Below are positions 39,201 to 52,460 of a stretch of DNA of 64,000 nucleotides, one piece after another (position 1 is the first letter of the stretch; every line of letters starts with the position of its first letter). The stretch covers positions 496,001-560,000 of the forward strand of contig JAPYXD010000739.1 of NCBI GenBank assembly GCA_030998225.1, written 5' to 3'. The notes below the pieces were generated by a model. It was given only the letters and a program-made list of their open reading frames with translations, had not been told where the DNA came from and made no database searches. This stretch comes from Diplolepis rosae (lineage: Eukaryota; Arthropoda; Insecta; Hymenoptera; Diplolepididae). A program made the position numbers and the translations under genes.

Positions 39201-42200
39201 TTCACATTTAAACGTTATAAAAACAATTTACAATGCATTTTCAATTGCCCAGTTGTCTAAGATCAAGCACCAGATCGCTAAAATAATAATCTACTGGAAC
39301 TTTTTTTATATTCACATTTAAACGTTATAAAAACAATTTACAATGCATTTTCAATGACCCCGTTGTCTAGGATCAAGCACCAGGTTGCTAAAACAATACT
39401 CCACAGGAAATTTTATAATATTCACCCTTAAACGTTATAAAAACAATTTACAATGCATTTTCAATGACCCCGTTGTCTAGGATCAAGCACCAGGTCGCTT
39501 AAATAATAATCTAATGGAAATTTTTTGAATTTCGAACACTCAGTCTTGCAACAGAAATTCTGTTACATTTTCAATGACCCCCTTGTCTAGGATCATGCAC
39601 CAGGACGCTAAAATAATAATCTAATGGAACTTTTTTTATATTCACATTTAAACGTTATAAAAACAATTTACAATGCATTTTCAATGACCCCGTTGTCTAG
39701 GATCAAGCACCAGGTCGCTAAAATAATAATCTAATGGAACTTTTTTTATATTCACATTTAAACGTTATAAAAACAATTTACAATGCATTTTCAATGACCC
39801 CGTTATCTAGGATCAAGCACCAGGTTGCTAAAACAATAATCTAATGGAACTTTTTTTATATTCACATTTAAACGTTATAAAAACAATTTACAATGCATTT
39901 TCAATGGCCCCGTTGTATAAGATCAAGCACCAGGTCGCTAAAATAATAATCTAATGGAACTTTTTTTATATTCACATTTAAACGTTATAAAAACAATTTA
40001 CAATGCATTTTCAATGACCCCGTTATCTAGGATCAAGCACCAGGTTGCTAAAACAATACTCCACAGGAAATTTTATAATATTCACATTTAAACGTTATAA
40101 AAACAATTTACAATGCATTTTCAATGACCCCGTTGTCTAGGATCAAGCACCAGGTCGCTTAAATAATAATCTAATGGAAATTTTTTGAATTTCGAACACT
40201 CAGTCTTGCAACAGAAATTCTGTTACATTTTCAATGACCCCCTTGTCTAGGATCATGCACCAGGACGCTAAAATAATAATCTACTGGAACTTTTTTTATA
40301 TTCACATTTAAACGCTATAAAAACAATTTACAATGCATTTTCAATGACCCCGTTGTCTAGGATCAAGCACCAGGTTGCTAAAACAATACTCCACAGGAAA
40401 TTTTTTTATATTCACATTTAAACGTTATAAAAACAATTTACAATGTATTTTCAATGACCCCGTTGTCTAGGATCATGCACCAGGTCGCTAAAATGATAAT
40501 CTAATGGAACTTTTTTGAAATTCGAACACTTAGTCTTTCAACAGAAATTCTGTTACATTTTCAATGACCCCCTTGTCTAGGATCATGCACCAGGACGCTA
40601 AAATAATAATCTACTGGAACTTTTTTTATATTCACATTTAAACGCTATAAAAACAATTTACAATGCATTTTCAATGACCCCGTTGTCTAGGATCAAGCAC
40701 CAGGTTGCTAAAATAATAATCTACTGGAACTTTTTTTATATTCACATTTAAACGTTATAAAAACAATTTACTTTGCATTTTCAATGACCCCGTTGTCTAG
40801 GATCATGCACCAGGTCGCTAAAATAATAATCTACTGGAACTTTTTTTATATTCACATTTAAACGTTATAAAAACAATTTACAATGCATTTTCAATGACCC
40901 CGTTGTCTAGGATCAAGCACCAGGTTGCTAAAACAATACTCCACAGGAAATTTTTTTATATTCACATTTAAACGTTATAAAAACAATTTACAATGCATTT
41001 TCAATGGCCCCGTTGTCTAGGATCATGCACCAGGTTGCTAAAACAATACTCCACAGGAAATTTTTTTATATTCACATTTAAACGTTATAAAAACAATTTA
41101 CAATGCATTTTCAATGACCCCGTTGTCTAGGATCAAGCACCAGGTCGCTTAAATAATAATCTAATGGAAATTTTTTGAATTTCGAACACTCAGTCTTGCA
41201 ACAGAAATTCTGTTACATTTTCAATGACCCCCTTGTCTAGGATCATGCACCAGGACGCTAAAATAATAATCTACTGGAACTTTTTTTATATTCACATTTA
41301 AACGCTATAAAAACAATTTACAATGCATTTTCAATGACCCCGTTGTCTAGGATCAAGCACCAGGTTGCTAAAACAATACTCCACAGGAAATTTTTTTATA
41401 TTCACATTTAAACGTTATATAATCAATTTACAATGCATTTTCAATGACCCCGTTGTCTAGGATCAAGCAACAGGTTGCTCAAACAATACTCCACAGGAAA
41501 TTTTTTTATATTCACATTTAAACGTTATATAATCAATTTACAATGCATTTTCAATTGCCCAGTTGTCTAAGATCAAGCACCAGATCGCTAAAATAATAAT
41601 CTACTGGAACTTTTTTTATATTCACATTTAAACGTTATAAAAACAATTTACAATGCATTTTCAATGGCCCCGTTGTCTAAGATCAAGCACCAGGTCGCTA
41701 AAATAATAATCTAATGGAACTTTTTTTATATTCACATTTAAACGTTATAAAAACAATTTACAATGCATTTTCAATGACCCCGTTGTCTAGGATCAAGCAC
41801 CAGGTCGCTTAAATAATAATCTAATGGAAATTTTTTGAATTTCGAACACTCAGTCTTGCAACAGAAATTCTGTTACATTTTCAATGACCCCCTTGTCTAG
41901 GATCATGCACCAGGACGCTAAAATAATAATCTACTGGAACTTTTTTTATATTCACATTTAAACGCTATAAAAACAATTTACAATGCATTTTCAATGACCC
42001 CGTTGTCTAGGATCAAGCACCAGGTTGCTAAAACAATACTCCACAGGAAATTTTTTTATATTCACATTTAAACGTTATAAAAACAATTTACAATGCATTT
42101 TCAATGGCCCCGTTGTCTAGGATCATGCACCAGGTTGCTAAAACAATACTCCACAGGAAATTTTTTTATATTCACATTTAAACGTTATATAATCAATTTA

Positions 42201-44760
42201 CAATGCATTTTCAATTGCCCAGTTGTCTAAGATCAAGCACCAGATCGCTAAAATAATAATCTACTGGAACTTTTTTTATATTCACATTTAAACGTTATAA
42301 AAACAATTTACAATGCATTTTCAATGGCCCCGTTGTCTAAGATCAAGCACCAGGTTGCTAAAACAATACTCCACAGGAAATTTTATAATATTCACCCTTA
42401 AACGTTATAAAAACAATTTACAATGCATTTTCAATGACCCCGTTGTCTAGGATCAAGCACCAGGTTGCTAAAACAATACTCCACAGGAAATTTTTTTATA
42501 TTCACATTTAAACGTTATAAAAACAATTTACAATGCATTTTCAATGGCCCCGTTGTCTAGGATCATGCACCAGGTTGCTAAAACAATACTCCACAGGAAA
42601 TTTTTTTATATTCACATTTAAACGTTATATAATCAATTTACAATGCATTTTCAATTGCCCAGTTGTCTAAGATCAAGCACCAGGTCGCTAAAATAATAAT
42701 CTACTGGAACTTTTTTTATATTCACATTTAAACGTTATAAAAACAATTTACAATGCATTTTCAATGACCCCGTTGTCTAGGATCAAGCACCAGGTTGCTA
42801 AAACAATACTCCACAGGAAATTTTTTTATATTCACATTTAAACGTTATAAAAACAATTTACAATGCATTTTCAATGGCCCCGTTGTCTAGGATCATGCAC
42901 CAGGTTGCTAAAACAATACTCCACAGGAAATTTTTTTATATTCACATTTAAACGTTATATAATCAATTTACAATGCATTTTCAATTGCCCAGTTGTCTAA
43001 GATCAAGCACCAGATCGCTAAAATAATAATCTACTGGAACTTTTTTTATATTCACATTTAAACGTTATAAAAACAATTTACAATGCATTTTCAATGACCC
43101 CGTTGTCTAGGATCAAGCACCAGGTCGCTTAAATAATAATCTAATGGAAATTTTTTGAATTTCGAACACTCAGTCTTGCAACAGAAATTCTGTTACATTT
43201 TCAATGACCCCCTTGTCTAGGATCATGCACCAGGACGCTAAAATAATAATCTACTGGAACTTTTTTTATATTCACATTTAAACGCTATAAAAACAATTTA
43301 CAATGCATTTTCAATGACCCCGTTATCTAGGATCAAGCACCAGGTTGCTAAAACAATACTCCACAGGAAATTTTATAATATTCACACTTAAACGTTATAA
43401 AAACAATTTACAATGCATTTTCAATGACCCCGTTGTCTAGGATCAAGCACCAGGTCGCTTAAATAATAATCTAATGGAAATTTTTTGAATTTCGAACAAT
43501 CAGTCGTTGCCACAGAAATTCAATGTTACATTTTCAAATGACCCCCTTGTCTAGGATCATGCACCAGGACGCTAAAATAATAATCTACTGGAACTTTTTT
43601 TATATTCACATTTAAACGCTATAAAAACAATTTACAATGCATTTTCAATGACCCCGTTGTCTAGGATCAAGCACCAGGTTGCTAAAACAATACTCCACAG
43701 GAAATTTTATAATATTCACCCTTAAACGTTATAAAAACAATTTACAATGCATTTTCAATGACCCCGTTGTCTAGGATCAAGCACCAGGTCGCTTAAATAA
43801 TAATCTAATGGAAATTTTTTTAAATTCGAAAAATCAGTCTATCAACAGAAATTCAATGTTACATTTTCAATGACCCCCTTGTCTAGGATCATGCACCAGG
43901 ACGCTAAAATAATAATCTACTGGAACTTTTTTTATATTCACATTTAAACGCTATAAAAACAATTTACAATGCATTTTCAATGACCCCGTTGTTTAGGATC
44001 AAGCACCAGGTTGCTAAAACAATACTCCACAGGAAATTTTTTTATATTCACATTTAAACGTTATAAAAACAATTTACAGTACATTTTCAATGGCCCCGTT
44101 GTCTAGGATCAAGCACCAGGTTGCTAAAACAATACTCCACAGGAAATTTTTTTATATTCACATTTAAACGTTATAAAAACAATTTACAATGCATTTTCAA
44201 TGACCCCGTTGTCTAGGATCATGCACCAGGTTGCTAAAACAATACTCCACAGGAAATTTTTTTATATTCACATTTAAACGTTATATAATCAATTTACAAT
44301 GCATTTTCAATTGCCCAGTTGTCTAAGATCAAGCACCAGATAGCTAAAATAATAATCTACTGGAACTTTTTTTATATTCACATTTAAACGTTATAAAAAC
44401 AATTTACAATGCATTTTCAATGGCCCCGTTGTCTAAGATCAAGCACCAGGTCGCTAAAATAATAATCTAATGGAACTTTTTTTATATTCACATTTAAACG
44501 TTATAAAAACAATTTACAATGCATTTTCAATGGCCCCGTTGTCTAAGATCAAGCACCAGGTCGCTAAAATAATAATCTAATGGAACTTTTTTTATATTCA
44601 CATTTAAACGTTATAAAAACAATTTACAATGCATTTTCAATGACCCCGTTGTCTAGGATCAAGCACCAGGTTGCTAAAACAATACTCCACAGGAAATTTT
44701 ATAATATTCACCCTTAAACGTTATAAAAACAATTTACAATGCATTTTCAATGACCCCGTT

Positions 44761-45200
44761 GTCTAGTATCAAGCACCAGGTCGCTTAAATAATAATCTAA
44801 TGGAAATTTTTTGAATTTCGAACACTCAGTCTTGCAACAGAAATTCTGTTACATTTTCAATGACCCCCTTGTCTAGGATCATGCACCAGGACGCTAAAAT
44901 AATACTCCACAGGAAATTTTATAATATTCACCCTTAAACGTTATAAAAACAATTTACAATGCATTTTCAATGACCCCGTTGTCTAGTATCAAGCACCAGG
45001 TCGCTTAAATAATAATCTAATGGAAATTTTTTGAATTTCGAACACTCAGTCTTGCAACAGAAATTCTGTTACATTTTCAATGACCCCCTTGTCTAGGATC
45101 ATGCACCAGGACGCTAAAATAATAATCTACTGGAACTTCTTTTATATTCACATTTAAACGCTATAAAAACAATTTACAATGCATTTTCAATGACCCCGTT
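44761..45200 (+). repeat. Recent 220-bp dimer duplication with a chimeric monomer
   Basis: GTCTAGTATCAAGCACCAGG occurs at 44761 and again at 44981, exactly two monomers apart, each followed by a C half. At the join near 44890-44925 one copy reads GACGCTAAAATAATACTCCA, which combines the type C-follower left part with the type A right part. That chimera is expected from unequal crossover within the shared CTAAAA run. Confidence 0.78.
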
Positions 45201-48200
45201 GTCTGGGATCAAGCACCAGGTTGCTAAAACAATACTCCAAAGGAAATTTTATAATATTCACCCTTAAACTTTATAAAAACAATTTACAATGCATTTTCAA
45301 TGACCCCGTTGTCTAGGATCATGCACCAGGTCGCTAAAATAATAATCTACTGGAACTTTTTTTATATTCACATTTAAACGTTATAAAAACAATTTACAGT
45401 GGATTTTCAATGGCCCCGTTGTCTAGGATCAAGCACCAGGTTGCTAAAACAATACTCCACAGGAAATTTTTTTATATTCACATTTAAACGTTATAAAAAA
45501 AATTTACAATGCATTTTCAATGACCCCGTTGTTTAGGATCAAGCACCAGGTTGCTAAAACAATACACCACAGGAAATTTTTTTATATTCACATTTAAACT
45601 TTATAAAAACAATTTACAATGCATTTTCAATGACCCCGTTGTCTAGGATCATGCACCAGGTCGCTAAAATAATAATCTACTGGAACTTTTTTTATATTCA
45701 CATTTAAACGTTATAAAAACAATTTACAGTGCATTTTCAATGGCCCCGTTGTCTAGGATCATGCACCAGGTTGCTAAAATAATAATCTACTGGAACTTTT
45801 TTTATATTCACATTTAAACGTTATAAAAACAATTTACAGTGGATTTTCAATGACCCCGTTGTTTAGGATCAAGCACCAGGTCGCTTGAACAATAATCTAA
45901 TGGAAATTTTTTGAATTTCGAACAATCAGTCTTGCAACAGAAATTCTGTTACATTTTCAATGACCCCCTTGTCTAGGATCATGCACCAGGTTGCTAAAAC
46001 AATACTCAACAGGAAATTTTTTTATATTCACCCTTAAACGTTATAAAAACAATTTACAATGCATTTTCAATGACCCCGTTGTCTAGGATCAAGCACCAGG
46101 TCGCTTAAAAAATAATAAAAGGGAAATTTTTTGAATTTCGAACACTCAGTCGTTGCAACAGAAATTCTGTTACATTTTTAATGACCCCCTTGTCTAGGAT
46201 CATGCACCAGGACGCTAAAATAATAATCTACTGGAACTTTTTTTATATTCACATTTAAACGTTATAAAAACAATTTACAGTGGATTTTCAATGACCCCGT
46301 TGTCTAGGATCAAGCACCAGGTCGCTTGAACAATAATCTAATGGAAATTTTTTGAATTTCGAACACTCAGTTTGCAACAGAAATTTACAATGCATTTTCA
46401 ATGACCCCGTTGTCTAGGATCATGCACCAGGTTGCTAAAACAATACTCCACAGGAAATTTTTATATATTCACATTTAAACGTTATAAAAACCATTTACAA
46501 TGCATTTTCAATGACCCCGTTGTCTAGGATCATGCACCAGGTCGCTAAAATAATAATCTACTGGAACTTTTTTTATATTCACATTTAAACGTTATAAAAA
46601 CAATTTACAGTGGATTTTCAATGGCCCCGTTGTCTAGGATCATGCACCAGGTTGCTAAAACAATACTCCACAGGAAATTTTTTTATATTCACATTTAAAC
46701 GTTATAAAAACAATTTACAGTGGATTTTCAATGGCCCCGTTGTCTAAGATCAAGCACCAGGTCGCTAAAATAATAATCTAGTGGAAATTTTTTGAATTTC
46801 GACCACTCACATCTTTCAACAGAAATTCTGTTACATTTTCAATGACCCCGTTGTCTAGGATCATGCACCAGGTCGCTAAAATAATAATCTACTGGAACTT
46901 TTTTTATATTCACATTTAAACGTTATAAAAACAATTTACAGTGGATTTTCAATGGCCCCGTTGTCTAGGATCAAGCACCAGGTTGCTAAAACAATACTCC
47001 ACAGGAAATTTTTTTATATTCACATTTAAACGTTATAAAAACAATTTACAATGCATTTTCAATGACCCCGTTGTTTAGGATCAAGCACCAGGTTGCTAAA
47101 ACAATACTCCACAGGAAATTTTTTTATATTCACATTTAAACGTTATAAAAACAATTTGCAATGCATTTTCAATGGCCCCGTTGTCTAAGATCAAGCACCA
47201 GGTCGCTAAAATAATAATCTACTGGAACTTTTTTTATATTCACATTTAAACGTTATAAAAACAATTTACAGTGGATTTTCAATGGCCCCGTTGTCTAGGA
47301 TCATGCACCAGGTCGCTAAAATAATAATCTACTGGAACTTTTTTTATATTCACATTTAAACGTTATAAAAACAATTTACAGTGGATTTTCAATGGCCCCG
47401 TTGTCTAGGATCAAGCACCAGGTTGCTAAAACAATACTCCACAGGAACTTTTTTGTATTCACATTTAAACGTTATAAAAACAATTTACAGTGGATTTTCA
47501 ATGGCCCCGTTGTATAGGATCAAGCACCAGGTTGCTAAAACAATACTCCACAGGAAATTTTTTTATATTCACATTTAAACGCTATAAAAACAATTTACAA
47601 TGCATTTTCAATGACCCCGTTGTTTAGGATCAAGCACCAGGTTGCTAAAACAATACTCCACAGGAAATTTTTTTATATTCACATTTAAACGTTATAAAAA
47701 CAATTTACAATGCATTTTCAATGGCCCCGTTGTCTAAGATCAAGCACCAGGTCGCTAAAATAATAATCTAATAGAACTTTTTTTATATTCACATTTAAAC
47801 GTTATAAAAACAATTTACAGTGGATTTTCAATGGCCCCGTTGTCTAGGATCATGCACCAGGTCGCTAAAATAATAATCTAATGGAACTTTTTTTATATTC
47901 ACATTTAAACGTTATAAAAACAATTTACAGTACATTTTCAATGGCCCCGTTGTCTAGGATCAAGCACCAGGTTGCTAAAACAATACTCCACAGGAAATTT
48001 TTTTATATTCACATTTAAACGTTATAAAAACAATTTACAGTGGATTTTCAATGGCCCCGTTATCTAGGATCATGCACCAGGTTGCTAAAACAATACTCCA
48101 CATGAAATTTTTTTATATTCACATTTAAACGTTATAAATACAATTTACATTGCATTTTCAATGACCCCTTTGTCTAGGATCATGCACCAGGTCGCTAAAA

Positions 48201-49710
48201 TAATAATCTACTGGAACTTTTTTTATATTCACATTTAAACGTTATAAAAACAATTTACAGTGGATTTTCAATGGCCCCGTTGTCTAGGATCATGCACCAG
48301 GATGCTAAAACAATACTCCACAGGAAATTTTTTATATTCACATTTAAACGTTATAAAAACAATTTGCAATGCATTTTCAATGGCCCCGTTGTATAGGATC
48401 AAGCACCAGGTTGCTAAAACAATACTCCACAGGAAATTTTTTTATATTCACATTTAAACGCTATAAAAACAATTTACAATGCATTTTCAATGGCCCCGTT
48501 GTCTAGGATCATGCACCAGGTCGCTAAAATAATAAACTAAAGGAAATTTTTTTAATTTCGATCACTCAGTCTTTCAACAGAAATTCTGTTACATTTTCAA
48601 TGACCCCCTTGTCTAGGATCATGCACCAGGTCGCTAAAATAATAATCTACGGGAACTTTTTTTATATTCACCTTTAAACGTTCTAAAAACAATTTACAAT
48701 GCATTTTCAATGACCCCGGTGTTTAGGATGAAGCACCGGTTTGCTTAAAAAATACTCCACATGAAATTTTTTTATATTCACATTTAAACGTTATAAAAAC
48801 AATTTACAATGCATTTTCAATGACCCCGTTGTCTAGGATCAAGCACCAGGTTGCTAAAACAATACTCCACAGGAAATTTTTTTATATTCACATTTAAACG
48901 TTATAAAAACAATTTACAGTACATTTTCAATGGCCCCGTTGTCTAGGATCAAGCACCAGGTTGCTAAAACAATACTCCACAGGAAATTTTTTTATATTCA
49001 CATTTAAACGTTATAAAAACAATTTGCAATGCATTTTCAATGGCCCCGTTGTCTAAGATCAAGCACCAGGTTGCTAAAACAATACTCCACAGGAAATTTT
49101 TTTATATTCACAATTAAACGTTATAAAAACAATTTACAGTACATTTTCAATGGCCCCGTTGTCTAGGATCAAGCACCAGGTTGCTAAAACAATACTCCAC
49201 AGGAAATTTTTTTATATTCACATTTAAACGTTATAAAAAAAATTTACAATGCATTTTCAATGACCCCGTTGTTTAGGATCAAGCACCAGGTTGCTAAAAC
49301 AATAGTCCACAGGAACTTTTTTTATATTCACATTTAAAAGTTATAAAAACAATTTTCAATGCATTTTCAATGACCCCGTTGTCTAGGATCATGCACCTGG
49401 ACGCTAAGAGAGTAGTCTACTGGAACTTTTTTGTAATTCGAACAATTAGTCTTGCAAGAGAAATTCTATTGCATTTTAAATGACCCCGCTGTCTAGGATC
49501 ATGCACCAGGTCGATAAAATAATAATCTACTGGAAATTTTTTTATATTCACATTTAAACGTTATAAAAACAATGTATAATGCATTTTCAATGACCCCGTT
49601 GTCTAGGATCATGCACCAGGACGCTAAAATAATAATCTAATGGAACTTTTTTTATATTAACATTTTAACTTTATAAAAACAATTTGCAATGCATTTTCAA
49701 TGACCCCGTT

Positions 49711-52460
49711 GTCTAGGTTCATGCACCAGGTCGCAAAAGCAATAATCAACTGGAACTTTTTTTAAATTCGAACACTTAGTCTTTCAACAGAAATTCTATT
49801 GCATTTTCAATGATCACTTTGTCTAGCATCATGCGCCAGGTCGCTAAAATAATAATCTACTGGAACTTTTTTTGTATTCACATTTAAACGTTATAAAAAC
49901 AATTTACAGTGGATTTTCAATGGCCCCGTTGTCTAGGATCAGGCACCAGGTCGCTAAAATAATAATCTTCTGGAACTTTTTTTATATTCACATTTTAACT
50001 TTATAAAAACAATTTGCAATGCATTTTCAATGACCCCGTTGTCTAGGTTCATGCACCAGGTCGCAAAAGCAATAATCAACTGGAACTTTTTTTAAATTCG
50101 AACACTTAGTCTTTCAACAGAAATTCTATTGCATTTTCAATGACCACATTGTCTAGCATCATGCGCCAGGTCGCTAAAATAATAATCTACTGGAACTTTT
50201 TTTGTATTCACATTTAAACGTTATAAAAACAATTTACAGTGGGTTTTCAATGACCCCGTTATCTAGGATCAAGCACCAGGTTGCTAAAACAATACTCCAC
50301 AGGAAATTTTATAATATTCACCCTTAAACGTTATAAAAACAATTTACAATGCATTTGCAATGACCCCGTTGTCTAGGATCAAGCACCAGGTCGCTTGAAC
50401 AATAATCTAATGGTAATTTTTTGAATTTCGAACACTCAGTCGTTGCAACAGAAATTCTGTTACATTTTCAATGACCCCCTTGTCTAGGATCATGCACCAG
50501 GTTGCTAAAACAATAGTCCACAGGAAATTTTTCTATATTCATATGTAAAAGTTATAAAAACAATTTACAATGTATTTTCAATGACCCCGTCGTCCAGGAT
50601 CATGCACCAGGTCGCTAAAATGATAATCTAATGGAACTTTTTTTATATTCACATTTAAACGTTATAAAAACAATTTACAGTGGATTTTCAATGGCCCCGT
50701 TGTCTAGGATCATGCACCAGGATGCTAAAACAATACTCCACAGGAAATTTTTTTTGATTCACATTTAAACGCTATAAAAACAATTTACAGTGGATTTTCA
50801 ATGACCCCGTTGTTTAGGATCATGCACCAGGTCGCTAAAATAATAATCTAATGGAACTTTTTTTATATTAACATTTAAACGTTATAAAAACAATTTACAG
50901 TTGATTTTCAAAGGCCCCGTTGTCTAGGATCATGCACCAGGATGCTAAAACAATACTCCACAGGAAATTTTTTTTGATTCACATTTAAACGTTATAAAAA
51001 CAATTTACAGTGGATTTTCAATGGCCCCGTTGTCTAGGATCATGCACCAGGATGCTAAAACAATACTCCACAGGAAATTTTTTTTGATTCACATTTAAAC
51101 GTTATAAAAACAATTTACAGTGGATTTTCAATGGCCCCGTTGTCTAGGATCATGCACCAGGTTGCTAAAACAATACTCCACAGGAAATTTTTTTATATTC
51201 ACATTTAAACGTTATAAAAACAATTTACAATGCATTTTCAATGACCCCGTTGTTTAGGATCAAGCACCAGGTTGCTAAAACAATACTCCACAGGAAATTT
51301 TTTTATATTCACATTTAAACGTTATAAAAGCAATTTACAATGCATTTTCAATGGCCCCGTTGTCTAAGATCAAGCACCAGGTCGCTAAAATAATAATCTA
51401 CTTGAAATTTTTTTATATTCACATTTAAACGTTATAAAAACAATTTACAGTGGATTTTCAATGGCCCCGTTGTCTAGGATCATGCACCAGGTCGCTAAAA
51501 TAATAATCTACTGGAACTTTTTTTATATTCACATTTAAACGTTATAAAAACAATTTACAGTGGATTTTCAATGGCCCCGTTGTCTAGGATCAAGCACCAG
51601 GTTGCTAAAACAAAACTCCACAGGAACTTTTTTATATTCACATTTAAACGTTATAAAAACAATTTACAGTGGATTTTCAATGGCCCCGTTGTCTAGGATC
51701 ATGCACCAGGTTGCTAGAACAATACTTCACAGTAAATTTTTTGATTTTCACATTTAAACGTTATAAAAACTATTTACAATGCATTTTCCATCACCCCGTT
51801 GTATAGTATGAAGCACCAGGTCGCTCAAATCATAATCTAATGGAAATTTTTTGAATTTCGAACACTCAGTCTTGCAACAGAAATTCTGTTACATTTTCAA
51901 TGACCCCCTTGTCTAGGAGCAAGCAACAGGACGCTAAAATAATAATCTACTGGAACTTTTTTTATATTCACATTTAAACGCTATAAAAACATTTTACAAT
52001 GCATTTTCAATGACCCCGTTGTTTAGGATCAAGCACCAGGTTGCTAAAACAATAGTCCACAGGAACTTTTTTTATATTCACATTTAAAAGCTATAAAAAC
52101 AATTTACAATGCATTTTCAATGACCCCGTTGTCTAGGATCATGCACCAGGACGCTAAAATAATAATCTAATGGAACTTTTTTGAAATTAGAACACTTAGT
52201 CTTGCAAGAGAAATTCTATTGCATTTTAAATGACCCCGTTGTCTAGGATCATGCACCAGGTCGCTAAAATAATAATCTACTGGAACTTTTTTTATATTCA
52301 CATTTAAACGTTATAAAAACAATTTACAATGTATTTTCAATGACCCCGTTGTCTAGGATCATGCACCAGGACGCTAAAATAATAATCTAATGGAACTTTT
52401 TTTATCTTCACATTTTAACTTTATAAAAACAATTTGCAATGCATTTTCAATGACCCCGTT
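49711..52460 (+). repeat. Right-domain higher-order repeat, unit 1 (2,750 bp)
   Basis: Defined from GTCTAGGTTCATGCACCAGG to its next equivalent. The order of diagnostic copies is: GTTCATG with CGCAAAAGC; GCATCATGCGCC; GGATCAGGCACC; a second GTTCATG and GCATCATGCGCC 330 bp on; CAGTGGGTTT; GTTATCTAGG with an F tail; GCATTTGCAATG with CGCTTGAAC; a C half; then TTCATATGTAAA. The rest is A, B and TTTTTTTTGATTCAC copies. The length is exactly 25 monomers. Confidence 0.8.

Larger units (their letters stand above)
1741..43490 (+). repeat. Core satellite domain with locked 110-bp register
   Basis: The anchor CGTTGTCTA(A/G) recurs at exact multiples of 110 from 1741 to 43431 (379 units). The only visible register breaks are a 1-bp loss in a T-tract at about 23021 and a 1-bp gain (extra G) at about 24850, which restores it. 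Families seen: A (TTGCTAAAACAATACTCCAC, 4141-4250), B (TCGCTAAAATAATAATCTAA, 9861-9970), C and its follower (2161-2380), D (TCAAATGCCCAGTTGTCTAA, 4581-4690), E (17891-18000) and F (TTTTATAATATTCACCCTTA, 4691-4800). D almost always follows a copy ending AACGTTATATAATCAATTTA, making a linked two-monomer cassette. Confidence 0.92.

Noticed and set aside
49711..49730. Pol III B-box-like GGTTCATGCACC
   Set aside because: Only GGTTC matches the GGTTCGANTCC consensus; no A box at suitable spacing and no tRNA fold was found.
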